This document shows, piece by piece, positions 9,099 to 17,762 of a DNA stretch of 64,000 nucleotides; the stretch's first letter is position 1, and each line of letters opens with the position of its first letter. A program made the position numbers and the translations under genes. The stretch comes from Bin87 sp963665395 (GTDB taxonomy: Bacteria; Chloroflexota; Dehalococcoidia; Lucifugimonadales; UBA3495). The DNA is taken from positions 3,286,001-3,350,000 of the forward strand of contig OY762251.1 of assembly GCA_963665395.2 (NCBI GenBank), read 5' to 3'. The notes under the pieces were generated by a model. It searched no databases. It was given only the letters and a program-made list of their open reading frames with translations, and was not told where the DNA came from.

Positions 9099-9124
9099 TG
9101 GGGCTGCTCATCCGGGCAGCCCCA
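9099..9124 (-). terminator. Rho-independent terminator of the first TPP enzyme gene
   Basis: On the minus strand TGGGGCTGC pairs with GCAGCCCCA around a 7-8 base loop and is followed by ATATTTTC. It lies 12 bp after the stop of the acetolactate-synthase-like gene. Confidence 0.7.
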
Positions 9125-9135
9125 TCGCGGAGGGA

Positions 9136-10833
9136 TTACAGCGACCAGTCGTCGGGCAACTCCGGGGTTGGCAGGGGGCGGATCATGACTTCGACGAGGG
9201 CGGACTGGCCTTGTTCGTTGGCGCGGATGGCGCGCTGGAAGGCGGGACGGATGTCCTCCGGGTGCTCCACGCGCTCGGCGTGGCAGCCGAGGCCGTCGGC
9301 GACGACGCTGAAGTTGCCGCCGAGGACGGCCATTTCCGGGGGCGTGCCATTAGGGTCTTCCATGCCCATCATGCCGCCGCCGATGCCGCCGTTGTTGATG
9401 ACGACGGTAAGGATGGGGAGGCCCATGCGGGCGGCGGTTTCAATCTCCATGCCGGTCATGCCGAAGGAGGCGTCGCCGAGGACGTGGACCACCAGGTGGT
9501 CGGGACGGCCCAGCTTGGTGCCGATGGCGGCGCCGACGGACCAGCCCATGGCCGCCATGCCGCCCATGGCGACGAAGTTGCGGGGGCGGGTGGTCTGCCA
9601 GAAGGGGACCACGTAGCCCCGGCTGCCGCCAGCGTCGTGCAGCGCGATGGTGCGGTCGGGGTCGATGAGCTGCTGGAGCTCGTGGACGACACGGTAGCCG
9701 TTGGTGGGGGTTTCCGGGTCGTTGAAACGGGGCATCCACTCCATCTCGTGCTTTTCGTGGCAGGCGCGGATCTCGTCCACGATTTCCTGCTTGATCCCAC
9801 CACGATAGGTCGAAGATCCGGGGGACCCGATGCGGGAGCGCACGGCGTCGATGATGGCGCGGAGGGCCAACTTGGCGTCGGCGAGGACGGGGAGGTCAAC
9901 CTGGTAGGTCTTGTTGAGGTCGGCCGCGTCGGCGTTGACGTGAATGACCTGGACGCCCTCGGGAATGGGGCGGCCGTCGGTGCCGTTGGGCTGGCGGAAG
10001 GAGTTGCCGACGGCCAGCACAACATCGGCCTTGCGGTTGATTTGCAGGGCCGCGCCGGAGGCGTAGCGGCTGCGGGGATAGACGCCGCCGCCGAGGGAGA
10101 GGGGGTGATTTTCGGGGAAGATGCCCTTGCCCATGATGGTGGTGGCGACGGGCATGGAGAGCATTTCGGCCAGCTCCATGACCTCCTCGGCGGCGCCGGC
10201 GGCCATGGCGCCGCCACCGGCGTTGAGGATGGGCAGGTTGGCGTTGACCAGCAGATCGGCGGCGCGTTGCACGTCGGCGTTGGAAGGGCCAGCTTTGCCA
10301 GGGGTGCCCACCGGGGTGTAGGCCAGCACGGCGTCGTCGGCCTCGGCGGTGAGGACGTCCTGGTGCATCTCCAGCACCACCGGGCCGGGGGAACCGGAAC
10401 GCAGGGCGGTGAAGGCGCGGCGCATAACCTGGGGGATGTCCTGGACGCGGGTGAAGGAGCCGCGCCACTTGCAGAGGCCATCGAAGATGCTGGCGGAAAC
10501 CTCCTGCTGCCACTCCTGGCCCAGGTTGCGGGCCGGGTGCTGGCCCATGAGGAGGAGGACGGGGACGTTGTCGGCGTAGCAGCCGGCGATGGCGGTGAGG
10601 CAGTTGGTGGCGCCGGGGCCGGTGCCAGTCATGGCGACGCCGACCTCGCCGGTGGCGCGGGCGTAGCCGTCGGCGATTTCAACGCCGAGGCGTTCGTGGC
10701 GGGCGGCGAAGGGCCGGATGCTGGAGCCGCGGAGGGGTCCCCAGAGGGGAGCGAGGCCGCCGCCGGAGAATCCGGTTATGTAACGTATTCCTTCCTGTTC
10801 GAGGGCTTTGACAACGGCTTCGGCTCCACGCAT
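9136..10833 (-). CDS. TPP-dependent enzyme, acetolactate synthase-like
   Basis: A 565-residue protein with the three domains of the pyruvate-oxidase/acetolactate-synthase family: N-terminal TPP-PYR domain with the catalytic Glu in RHERLG and the DGYARATGEVGVAM stretch, a central domain with NLPILNAGGGAM, and a C-terminal TPP-PP domain with GDASFGMTG...INNGG (variant of the GDG-N TPP/Mg motif). The family decarboxylates 2-oxo acids and couples or oxidises the product. No regulatory subunit (ilvN) or ilvC lies near, so a catabolic role is more likely than branched-chain synthesis. ATG 10833 is chosen for its upstream GAGAGG; the longer frame runs into a dispersed repeat. Two further paralogues occur at 15.7 and 42.1 kb. 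Confidence 0.85.
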   Translation of the reverse strand: MRGAEAVVKALEQEGIRYITGFSGGGLAPLWGPLRGSSIRPFAARHERLGVEIADGYARATGEVGVAMTGTGPGATNCLTAIAGCYADNVPVLLLMGQHPARNLGQEWQQEVSASIFDGLCKWRGSFTRVQDIPQVMRRAFTALRSGSPGPVVLEMHQDVLTAEADDAVLAYTPVGTPGKAGPSNADVQRAADLLVNANLPILNAGGGAMAAGAAEEVMELAEMLSMPVATTIMGKGIFPENHPLSLGGGVYPRSRYASGAALQINRKADVVLAVGNSFRQPNGTDGRPIPEGVQVIHVNADAADLNKTYQVDLPVLADAKLALRAIIDAVRSRIGSPGSSTYRGGIKQEIVDEIRACHEKHEMEWMPRFNDPETPTNGYRVVHELQQLIDPDRTIALHDAGGSRGYVVPFWQTTRPRNFVAMGGMAAMGWSVGAAIGTKLGRPDHLVVHVLGDASFGMTGMEIETAARMGLPILTVVINNGGIGGGMMGMEDPNGTPPEMAVLGGNFSVVADGLGCHAERVEHPEDIRPAFQRAIRANEQGQSALVEVMIRPLPTPELPDDWSL

Positions 10834-10865
10834 GGCTGCACCTCTCATTGGTTGGGCGGGCTGGG

Positions 10866-10908
10866 TTTTCACCCTCACCCTAGCCCTCTCCCTTGACGGG
10901 AGAGGGGA
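10866..10908. repeat. CCCTCACCCTAGCCCTCTCCC dispersed repeat, copy 1
   Basis: A TTTTCACCCTCACCCTAGC tract followed by the hairpin CCCTCTCCC-TTGACG-GGAGAGGG. Near-identical copies lie at 32.9, 36.9 and 51.6 kb, always in a spacer close to a gene start. Probably a REP-type element. Confidence 0.75.
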
Positions 10909-11021
10909 CTGTTGGTTGGTTGCCGGGATGATAGGGCAGCGTGGGGATGTGGTCAACCGTGGGGAGTTTGTGGTTTGGGTTGCGTACAGGTGGTTGAATC
11001 GGGCGGAGCGTTGGCAGACAG

Positions 11022-11049
11022 GTAGGGGCGAATGATTATTCGCCCCTAC
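11022..11049. repeat. 28-bp palindrome, GTAGGGGCG family
   Basis: Arms GTAGGGGCG and CGCCCCTAC enclose the core AATGATTATT. It sits between two minus-strand genes and may act as a transcription terminator or mRNA-stabilising hairpin for the unknown protein's neighbourhood. Confidence 0.75.
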
Positions 11050-11073
11050 AAGCGGATTTAGCGAGAGGAATGA

Positions 11074-11832
11074 TCAGGATGGGCTGGGTGCGGGGGTGGG
11101 GTCGTGGTAACCGGTGCGGCAGCCGGGGCAGTTGTAGGGGTGGTCGGCGTACTCGGGGTTGACCCATTGGCCCAGGGCGCGGCGGTATTCCCCAATGGTA
11201 GGGGGTGGCGGCGGTTCGGGCTTGGGTTCAGCGGCGAGGCGGGCCATGACCTGCTCGATGGTGGGCGGATCGGGATGGGCTGCGATGGCGTGATCGACGT
11301 CGATAACGAGGCGGCGCACGCGGCGGTGCATCCGCGCCAGAGCGAGGTAGATGTTGCGTGGGCTGAGACGCCGCAACCACGCGGGCTTGACGGCGTAAAC
11401 CTCCTGGAAGGTTCGCAGATGGGACCGGGGGATGCCGCAGTCGAAAATAACGCAGGTCAAGGCCGTGGTGAGGTAGCGCCGGGACTGGTACCGGCGGTGC
11501 CAATGGACGGCGCAAGCGGTGGCGGCGTGGCTGGCGGAACGACGCAGGGAGTTGGCGGCTTCGTCAGGTCTGTTGAAGACGATATGAACGAAGGCGCGGT
11601 TGAGAAAGTAGTGGCTTTTGCTTTGGTGGTGTTTTACGGAACCGATGGCGATTGCTCCTTTTGGGTTGTGGTGTGAAAGGCAGGATTTTCCGCCAGGGGC
11701 GGATTTGGCAGCCCGCCAGGGGCGGACTTTCAGCACTTCGTTGTCAGCATACGGCCGGTTTGGGTACGCAACGCGTTGACCCCTACTTTTTCGTGTACTC
11801 GGCGCGCCAAAGGCGCACCTGCGCGCGGGCAC
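11074..11832 (-). CDS. Hypothetical protein, basic helical with C-terminal CPGC
   Basis: I do not recognise this protein. The credible part begins near residue 58 (GAIAIGSVKHHQSKSHYFLNR) and is Arg/His-rich and helical, with many Tyr/Trp residues, then a Pro-rich linker (EPKPEPPPPPT) and a C-terminal NCPGC motif that could bind zinc. The first 55 or so residues come from a stretch with repeated CGCCCCTGGCGG words and are probably not translated. A good AAAGGAG lies near 11655, but no standard start codon follows in frame, so the true start is unresolved (ATG 11832 or an internal unusual start). A helical HEPN-like or HTH-like role cannot be judged from sequence alone. Confidence 0.45.
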   Translation of the reverse strand: MPARRCAFGAPSTRKSRGQRVAYPNRPYADNEVLKVRPWRAAKSAPGGKSCLSHHNPKGAIAIGSVKHHQSKSHYFLNRAFVHIVFNRPDEAANSLRRSASHAATACAVHWHRRYQSRRYLTTALTCVIFDCGIPRSHLRTFQEVYAVKPAWLRRLSPRNIYLALARMHRRVRRLVIDVDHAIAAHPDPPTIEQVMARLAAEPKPEPPPPPTIGEYRRALGQWVNPEYADHPYNCPGCRTGYHDPTPAPSPS

Positions 11833-12045
11833 GGGCAGTCCCGGCGGTCCAGCTGGTCAATCATGGTGAGGGCGTCGAGTCTAATCAAAGCCTTGCCACT
11901 GCGACCGGTTGCGATTTGGGAAACTGACGGGGTTGGCCGTCGAAGTGAAATCCTGCCTTTTGAGAACGTGATGGAAACAGCTGTTTTGCCTAGACGATAT
12001 TAGCATATATGTTCTGGCGCGATGGGGTCAAGGGGGGATTTGTCA

Positions 12046-12200
12046 CAGGGTCTTTCGGTTGTCATTGCGAGGAGCGTAGTCCGCCTCTGGTGGATGGCAA
12101 TCTCGTCGTTGGAACAGACCTGTTTGTGGTTAGCCGCCAGTGCCTCGACGAGATTGCTTCGCTACGCTCGCAATGACAAATACGAAAACCGAAAGGCCCT
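12046..12200. mobile_element. MITE-like inverted-repeat element with flanking direct repeats
   Basis: A 155-bp element without coding capacity. Its ends are AGGGTCTTTCGGTT and AACCGAAAGGCCCT (one mismatch), and inner arms GTCATTGCGAG / CTCGCAATGAC and GCAATCTCGTCG / CGACGAGATTGC also pair. The 11-bp word GGGATTTGTCA lies directly on both sides (12035-12045 and 12201-12211), like a target-site duplication. Partial copies occur near 1.45, 38.4 and 62.9 kb. Confidence 0.6.
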
Positions 12201-12215
12201 GGGATTTGTCAAAAT

Positions 12216-12414
12216 CAGGATAGGACTTACGCACTTGAAATGCCCCAACCGTCACTCCGGCGAAAGAACGGCGCCCCGTACTTGATACGGGGCCGGAGTC
12301 CATAGGCCATACAGTGAATGAATCGGCAACATACCTAGCGAATTCGGGTACTGGATTCCGGCTTTCGCCGGAATGACGAGAGTAGAGGCGTTCAAGTGCG
12401 TAACTCCTATCAGG
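12216..12414. repeat. Inverted-repeat element enclosing REP palindromes
   Basis: CAGGATAGGACTTACGCACT at the left end pairs with AGTGCGTAACTCCTATCAGG at the right with few mismatches. Inside are a palindrome CTCCGGC...GCCGGAG (12255-12298) containing CCCCGTACTTGATACGGGG, and a REP palindrome ATTCCGGCTTTCGCCGGAAT (12355-12374). The ends resemble those of small IS-derived elements; there is no transposase. Confidence 0.5.
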
Positions 12415-12481
12415 ATTTTCGGGATTAGAGGATTGTCAGGATTGAGGTGGTTTGATCTGGCTAACGCCGCTGCCGGCGCGG

Positions 12482-12509
12482 GTAGGGGCGACCGGCCGGT
12501 CGCCCCTAC
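12482..12509. repeat. 28-bp palindrome, GTAGGGGCG family
   Basis: Same arms as the elements at 11.02 and 26.78 kb (GTAGGGGCG / CGCCCCTAC) but with a different, GC-rich palindromic core, ACCGGCCGGT. Confidence 0.75.
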
Positions 12510-12599
12510 AAAGGGAAACTGCCTAAATTGCAGCGCTACCGATGTCAGGGCAGGGCAATCGCGCCGAAATGGACGGGACTTTTGATTGGCGGGTTCGCG

Positions 12600-12624
12600 G
12601 ATTCCGGCTTTCGCCGGAATGACG
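12600..12624. repeat. REP-like palindrome
   Basis: GATTCCGGCTTTCGCCGGAA followed by TGACG. The same palindrome plus GGAATGACG tail recurs at 12.35, 24.5, 25.7, 42.0, 46.4, 54.5 and 62.7 kb. The rest of the 900-bp spacer 11833-12733 shows repeats and GGATT-rich words but no gene. Confidence 0.8.
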
Positions 12625-12733
12625 GGCGTTAAACCGTCCACGTGCGATACCCTGTGTCATGGGTAGCGTTCCGTGTGGTTGCCCCTACGTTGAGCAATGG
12701 GGGGTTGACTTGGAAGGGGCCCGGTAAGCGCGG

Positions 12734-15100
12734 CTACGCTTCCGGTGGCGGCTGGCTTTCGGGCATACGGTAGCCAACGCGAGAGATGGCAGAGATGTAG
12801 GTTGGCGAGTAGCCGTTCTCGCCGAGCTTGACGCGCAGCCGGCGCAGCAGAGCGCGGAGGCCCTGCACGTCGCCGGTCTTGCCGGGTCCCCATACTTGTC
12901 GCAGCAAGCGCTCGTGGGTCAGCACTCGCCCGCCGCTGATCGACAAGGCGTGCAGCAGATTATATTCCATGGCGGTGAGCTCGATCGGAACGCCGGCAAG
13001 GGTAACGCGGCGCAGGCCGTAGTCAATGGTCAGGTCGCCGTAGGTGTAAGGTTCGGCGGGCTCAGCCCGGAAGGGTCCGTCCCACCGGCGGAGGGCGGTG
13101 CCAACTCGGGCCGTGAGTTCGGTGGGGGAAAAGGGCTTGACGATGTAGTCGGCGGCTCCGGTCTCCAGAGCGCGGGCAATTACCTGGTCGCCGCCGTAGG
13201 CGGAAAGGAATACCACCGGCACGTTAGAGATGCCGGACAGGTCGCGCATCAAGTCGATGCCGTCGTAGCCGGGCAGCACCATGTCGAGCAGGACCAGGTT
13301 GGGCCGGCGCTCTGCCATCAGGCGAAGGGCTTCCTCCGGGTCGGCGGTTACCATCGGGTGATAGCCCGCGTCGGAGAGCGTGTTGCGGACGTACAACAAG
13401 GTATGAGGGTCGTCGTCAATCACCAGGACGGGCGTACCGCCGGGCGTCGCGGACTGCGGTTGCGACATGGGCAAGGGCAGCTCGGTGAGAACGCCTTCGA
13501 TGGTGGGTAGGGTGAAGGTGAACCTGGCGCCGAGACCGGGGCCGGCGCTTTCAGCCCAAATACGTCCGCCATGGGCCTCAATGATGCCTTTGCAGATGGC
13601 CAGTCCCAGGCCGAAGTTGCGGTCATCGGAGGAATTCCGAGAGAACTTGCGGAACAGGCTCGGCAGCTGCTCGGAGGGTATGCCGCGGCCCTCGTCGGAG
13701 ACGGAGATAACAACGTGCTCGTCTTCCAGAACCGCAGACACTCGGATGGCGGTTGTATCGGGGGAGTGGCGGGCCGCGTTGGCCAGCAAGTTGACGATGA
13801 CCTGGACCAAGCGGCGGCGGTCCGCCATCACCAGGGGCAAGCCGGGCGCCAGATTGATGTCCAGGTTATTGCGGCCTCCGCCGCTCAGGAAAGTGTTGCG
13901 GGCCCGGTCCACCAGGGTGACTACCTCGGCTGGTTCGGCGCTGATTGACAGCGTGCCCGTCTCAATGCGAGCCACGTCCAGCAGGTCGCCAATCAGATCG
14001 CGCATATTATCGGCCTGATCGACGATGATGCGCAGAAACTGGCGCAACTCGGCGGGATCCAGTGATTCGGCGATGTCCAGGAGGGTGGTTGCCGAACCTC
14101 TGATAGAGGTCAAGGGGGTTCGCAGTTCGTGTCCCACCATGCCCAGGAACTCGGCGCGGAGTCTTTCCAGATTCTCCAGGGGCGTCATATCCTGAAGGGT
14201 GATTACGAAGGACTCGATGGCGCCGTCCTCGGTCTGGATGGGCGTGGCATTGAGGAGCGTCGTAACGCTGCGGCCGTCGGGGACGCTGAGCACAATCTCT
14301 TCGGCTCTGACCGTCTCCCCGGAGGCCAACGCCTCGGCCAACGGCCACTCCAGCAGGGACGTTTCGCTGCCATCGGCGCGCCGGAAGGTCAGCGTTTCCA
14401 GGAGCTGCTCCGGCGGCTGGCCGGTCTCTCTCAGGCCGTCCAGTATCCTCGCCGCCTCGCGGTTAAAAGACACCAACGCGCCGGATCTCGCGTCAAAAAC
14501 TCCCACCCCGACCGGGGAAGTTTCCACCAGCGTCTCCATAGCGACCCGGGCCCGCTGTTCGTCCCGATACCGACGAGCGTTGGCGATGACCAGGGCGGCC
14601 TGGCTGGCGAACATCACCAGGGTCTCCTCATCTTCACGGCTGAAGTCCTGGCCGGGTTCCCCCTTCGTCATGTAGATGTTGCCCACCCGGTCATTCCGGT
14701 GCCACATGGGCGCGGTCAGGAAAGGGATCAGGGGAATCGGCGGGCGAAACTCGGGCCAGCCCATGGCCCTGGCGTGGGCGACGAAGTCGGCGACTCGCCA
14801 GGGCTCCGGGATGGAGTTGACATACTCGAAGAGATCCGCGGCCCCCGGCATCTGCCACAGTTGTTGCGCGTCGGCCGGGGTGAAGCCGGAAGCCAGGAAG
14901 TCCTCAATTTGGCCGGATTCGTCCAGGGTAGTCATGACACCGTAGTGGGCGCCGGTCAGGGAGCGGGCGCTGTCCAGCACCCGCTGCAAAACCGCGTCCA
15001 GTTCCAGGCTGTCGTTGATATGAAGGCTGGCCTGGCTTAGCCGGGTGAGACGGTCTTGGAGGGCTGCAACCTGAGGATCGCTTTGGTCGAATTGAGTCAA
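12734..15100 (-). CDS. Hybrid sensor histidine kinase fused to an OmpR-type response regulator
   Basis: A 788-residue cytoplasmic protein without membrane helices. Domains in order: GAF sensor (about 20-180), PAS-like sensor (about 185-305), HisKA with the phosphorylated His324 in VGHELRTPL, HATPase_c with N-box NLLANAARH (437-445), G1 DEGRGI and G2 GLGLAICKG, receiver with phospho-acceptor Asp606 in LLDMVLPG and Lys655 in IVKPFS, and a C-terminal OmpR/PhoB winged helix (about 685-778). The entire two-component relay, from signal to DNA binding, therefore lies in one chain. The GAF/PAS pair suggests a soluble signal such as redox state or a small ligand. The start ATG 15100 lies after AGAGGTGAGAAA. 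Targets are unknown; the gene stands alone. Confidence 0.88.
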   Translation of the reverse strand: MTQFDQSDPQVAALQDRLTRLSQASLHINDSLELDAVLQRVLDSARSLTGAHYGVMTTLDESGQIEDFLASGFTPADAQQLWQMPGAADLFEYVNSIPEPWRVADFVAHARAMGWPEFRPPIPLIPFLTAPMWHRNDRVGNIYMTKGEPGQDFSREDEETLVMFASQAALVIANARRYRDEQRARVAMETLVETSPVGVGVFDARSGALVSFNREAARILDGLRETGQPPEQLLETLTFRRADGSETSLLEWPLAEALASGETVRAEEIVLSVPDGRSVTTLLNATPIQTEDGAIESFVITLQDMTPLENLERLRAEFLGMVGHELRTPLTSIRGSATTLLDIAESLDPAELRQFLRIIVDQADNMRDLIGDLLDVARIETGTLSISAEPAEVVTLVDRARNTFLSGGGRNNLDINLAPGLPLVMADRRRLVQVIVNLLANAARHSPDTTAIRVSAVLEDEHVVISVSDEGRGIPSEQLPSLFRKFSRNSSDDRNFGLGLAICKGIIEAHGGRIWAESAGPGLGARFTFTLPTIEGVLTELPLPMSQPQSATPGGTPVLVIDDDPHTLLYVRNTLSDAGYHPMVTADPEEALRLMAERRPNLVLLDMVLPGYDGIDLMRDLSGISNVPVVFLSAYGGDQVIARALETGAADYIVKPFSPTELTARVGTALRRWDGPFRAEPAEPYTYGDLTIDYGLRRVTLAGVPIELTAMEYNLLHALSISGGRVLTHERLLRQVWGPGKTGDVQGLRALLRRLRVKLGENGYSPTYISAISRVGYRMPESQPPPEA

Positions 15101-15670
15101 TTTCTCACCTCTTTAGCACTGGGCCGGGTGGCACATTGGGGCGCGCCAACGGTGGGCTGATGTTACTGTAATATAACCCCAAGCGGCTTGATTATCATAC
15201 CCAAATTATCGCAATTAAAAATAGATGGTCAAGTTAGTAGAAGCCTATCCTCACTTTCCGGCGGAGGAATGTCAGAAGCAGGATTTATCGGATTGAAAGG
15301 ATTTACAGGAGTCGTTGCGGCCCCGCGCTTGACACGGGGCCGGCTGTTCTTGCGCCGGAATTGCCCATGGTTTGGTCAAGTCAGGCCAGATACAATGATG
15401 AAAATCAGGCGGCGCCAGCCAGGGCAAACCGCGCCGGGGCAACCACAAGGGTTTCCCCGGCGACGATACCTCCGGGGACGAGATTGCCGCCCCCCCCGCA
15501 TCAAGCGTGGGGTCGCAATGACAGGTTGCAGAAAGTGAGTACGCACGAAGGCCAACTCCGGTTGACCGTCTGCCGGCCTAAAGGTACTATCGCTGGCATT
15601 CCGGCAGCCGTTATGTCCGGTGAGGTGAGTTGATGGCTGCGCCGGGTCGAACTTGAGGAGATTGATTATC
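15101..15670. other. Divergent spacer with repeat words
   Basis: This 570-bp region separates the divergently transcribed kinase and TPP enzyme genes. It holds AT-rich sequence near 15165-15230 that may carry both promoters, GGATT-rich words (15272-15310), a palindrome GGCCCCGCGCTTGACACGGG near 15319-15342 and a degenerate CGAGATTGCC...CAATGACAG repeat. I see no gene. Confidence 0.55.
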
Positions 15671-17389
15671 ATGCCGCAGGCTAATGAGTTGATTGTGCAG
15701 TTTTTGGAGGAGGCGGGGATTGACGCCGTGTTCGGGATACCCGGGGGCGGGACGGGGCAGATTTTTACGCAGCTGGTGGGGAAGGAACCGGCGATCAACA
15801 CGTACCTGACGCGGCACGAGCAGACGGCGGCGATCATGGCCGACGCCTACGCCCGGGCGACGGGGAAGCCGGCGGTCATCATGGGGCAGGGGCTGTTCAT
15901 GGGGTCGAACGCGTCGTTCGGGATCATGGAGGCGATGCTGTCGTCCAGCCCGATGCTGGTGCTGACGGACACGTCGGACGGCGGCGTGGGGCAGCATCCG
16001 GCGAACCAATCGGGAGCGGGCGAGTACGGGAGCATCGACCTGCACAACATCTTTCGCTCCATGACGAAGTACACGACGCTGGCGACGTCGCCCAAAGAGG
16101 CGGCGCTGGGGGCGCAGCTGGCGATCAAGCACGCAATGAGCGGGCGGCCGGGGCCGACGTGTTTGCTGATGCGGACGGCGTCGATTGGCGGGGAGGTTGA
16201 CCTGGAATCGCCGCCGTTCATCCACGACACGGCGGGGTATCTCAATACGGCGAAGCCGCAGGCGGCGCCGGCGGATATTGAGCGGGCGGTGGAGATACTG
16301 TCGCAGTCGCGGCGGCCGGTGATCGTGGCGGGGAACGGGGTGCATATGGCGGGGGCGCACGGGTTGCTGGAGCAGCTGGCGGAGCAGTGGAACGCGCCGA
16401 TTGCCACCAGCTACAAGGGGAAGTCGGCGATTGCGGAGACGCATCCGCTGGCGCTGGGCATGGTGGGCATCTACGGGCAGGAGGCGGCGAACCGGGCGGT
16501 GGGGGACGCCGACACGGTGGTCATCGTGGGGGCCAAGCTCAGCCCGCAGGACACGGTGCGGGAGCGGCCCAACGTGTTCAACCCGCGGGGGCAGCGGATT
16601 ATCCAGATTGACATTGACGACCGCAACGCCGGGTGGACGTTCCCGGTGGAGCTGGGGCTGATCGGCGACGCCGGGAGCATCCTGGGGCAACTGGTGGAGG
16701 CGTCGGGGGATGCCTCGGCAAGCACGGCGGGGAACCGGAGCGAATGGGCCGGGGCGCTGGCGGGACGAAAGGCAGACGCGGGGTTTTACGAGGACGCGGG
16801 GCTGCATACGGACTCATCGCCGGTGCTGCCGCAGCGGCTGGTGCGGGTGCTCCAGGAGACGATGCCGAAGGATACGGTGTATGCGCTGGACGCAGGGAAC
16901 AACCGGACGTGGATGGCGCATTTGTTCCAGTCGCAGCAGGCGCATACGTTCTTCTGCCCGGGCGGGACGGCGGGCATGGGCTGGGGACTGCCGGCGTCGG
17001 TGGGATTGCAGATCGCGTATCCGGACCGGCAGGTGGTGGGCGTGACGGGGGACGGCGGGTACATGATGACGGTGAACGCGCTTTCGACGGCGATGCAGTA
17101 CAACCTGCCCATAGTGTGCGTGGTGTTCAACGACGGGGCGCTGGGGATGGTGCGACACCACCAGGCGCCGGGGCAGTACATTGCGTCGGAGTTCGCGGAG
17201 ACGGACAACGCGGCGGTGGCGCGAGGGTTCGGGTGCTTTGGCGCGCAGGTGGCGGATTCGCGGGATTTGGCGGATGCGCTGCGGGAGGCGCGGGCGTCGG
17301 GACTGCCGGCGGTGGTGGACGTGCTGATCGACCGGGGGCCGAGCCCGGACGACTGGCGGGCAGACGCACGGGGGTCGGGGGAGACGTGA
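15671..17389 (+). CDS. TPP-dependent enzyme, acetolactate synthase/benzoylformate decarboxylase-like
   Basis: A 572-residue member of the same family as the gene at 9136-10833 but only distantly alike. The N-terminal PYR domain has FGIPGGGTGQ and the catalytic Glu in RHEQTAAIMADAYAR; the middle domain has RRPVIVAGNGVHMAGA; the PP domain has the classical TPP motif GDGGYMMTVNAL...VVFNDG. Candidates are benzoylformate- or oxalyl-type decarboxylases or an acetolactate synthase without regulatory subunit. ATG 15671 is preferred because GAGGAG lies 10 bp upstream. The codon choice is extremely GC-rich in third positions. A small DUF5678-like gene follows after 46 bp. Confidence 0.85.
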   Translation: MPQANELIVQFLEEAGIDAVFGIPGGGTGQIFTQLVGKEPAINTYLTRHEQTAAIMADAYARATGKPAVIMGQGLFMGSNASFGIMEAMLSSSPMLVLTDTSDGGVGQHPANQSGAGEYGSIDLHNIFRSMTKYTTLATSPKEAALGAQLAIKHAMSGRPGPTCLLMRTASIGGEVDLESPPFIHDTAGYLNTAKPQAAPADIERAVEILSQSRRPVIVAGNGVHMAGAHGLLEQLAEQWNAPIATSYKGKSAIAETHPLALGMVGIYGQEAANRAVGDADTVVIVGAKLSPQDTVRERPNVFNPRGQRIIQIDIDDRNAGWTFPVELGLIGDAGSILGQLVEASGDASASTAGNRSEWAGALAGRKADAGFYEDAGLHTDSSPVLPQRLVRVLQETMPKDTVYALDAGNNRTWMAHLFQSQQAHTFFCPGGTAGMGWGLPASVGLQIAYPDRQVVGVTGDGGYMMTVNALSTAMQYNLPIVCVVFNDGALGMVRHHQAPGQYIASEFAETDNAAVARGFGCFGAQVADSRDLADALREARASGLPAVVDVLIDRGPSPDDWRADARGSGET

Positions 17390-17435
17390 TGCGGTAGAAT
17401 GGGGGCAACACGCGGAGAAAGTCAGGAGGGCGATT

Positions 17436-17762
17436 ATGGTTGTTATCTCGAGTCATCCAGTGCGTCCGGCGCGTCTGGTTACGGGGCAGGAATTGGAAGA
17501 TTTAATGGCCAGCCTGGGCGGACGCGAGGCGGTTCGGGAGGGCATTCGCTGGTATGGAGAACGCTGCGACCGGTTTGACAGCCGGCGCGACGAGCTAACC
17601 GAGAAGTACCCCGACCAGTACGTCGCCCTGGCGGCGGACGATACCATCGTGGCGTCGGAGACGCTGGAGGGGATTTTTGAGGAGTTGGACCGGCTGGGGC
17701 TGGAGCGGGAACCTTGCGTCGTGGAGTTCCTCAGTTCAGAGCCGGAACTGTGGATACTGTGA
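17436..17762 (+). CDS. DUF5678-like small protein
   Basis: A 108-residue acidic protein. Its C-terminal half, KYPDQYVALAADDTIVAS followed by the helix ETLEGIFEELDRLGL and VVEFLS, matches the DUF5678-type fold, a short beta-beta-alpha-beta module of unknown function common in Chloroflexi, Archaea and Cyanobacteria. ATG 17436 has AGGAGG 9 bases upstream. Its stop codon overlaps the start of the retropepsin gene (GTGA), so the two are translationally coupled. This coupling suggests a joint function, possibly as a small regulatory or toxin-antitoxin-like module, but nothing in the sequence proves it. Confidence 0.65.
   Translation: MVVISSHPVRPARLVTGQELEDLMASLGGREAVREGIRWYGERCDRFDSRRDELTEKYPDQYVALAADDTIVASETLEGIFEELDRLGLEREPCVVEFLSSEPELWIL

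Noticed and set aside
9211..10896. 561-codon open frame on the plus strand opposite the first TPP enzyme gene
   Set aside because: Its translation is Gly/Val/Asp-rich without motifs, and the minus strand carries a complete TPP enzyme; GC-rich codon use opens antisense frames here.
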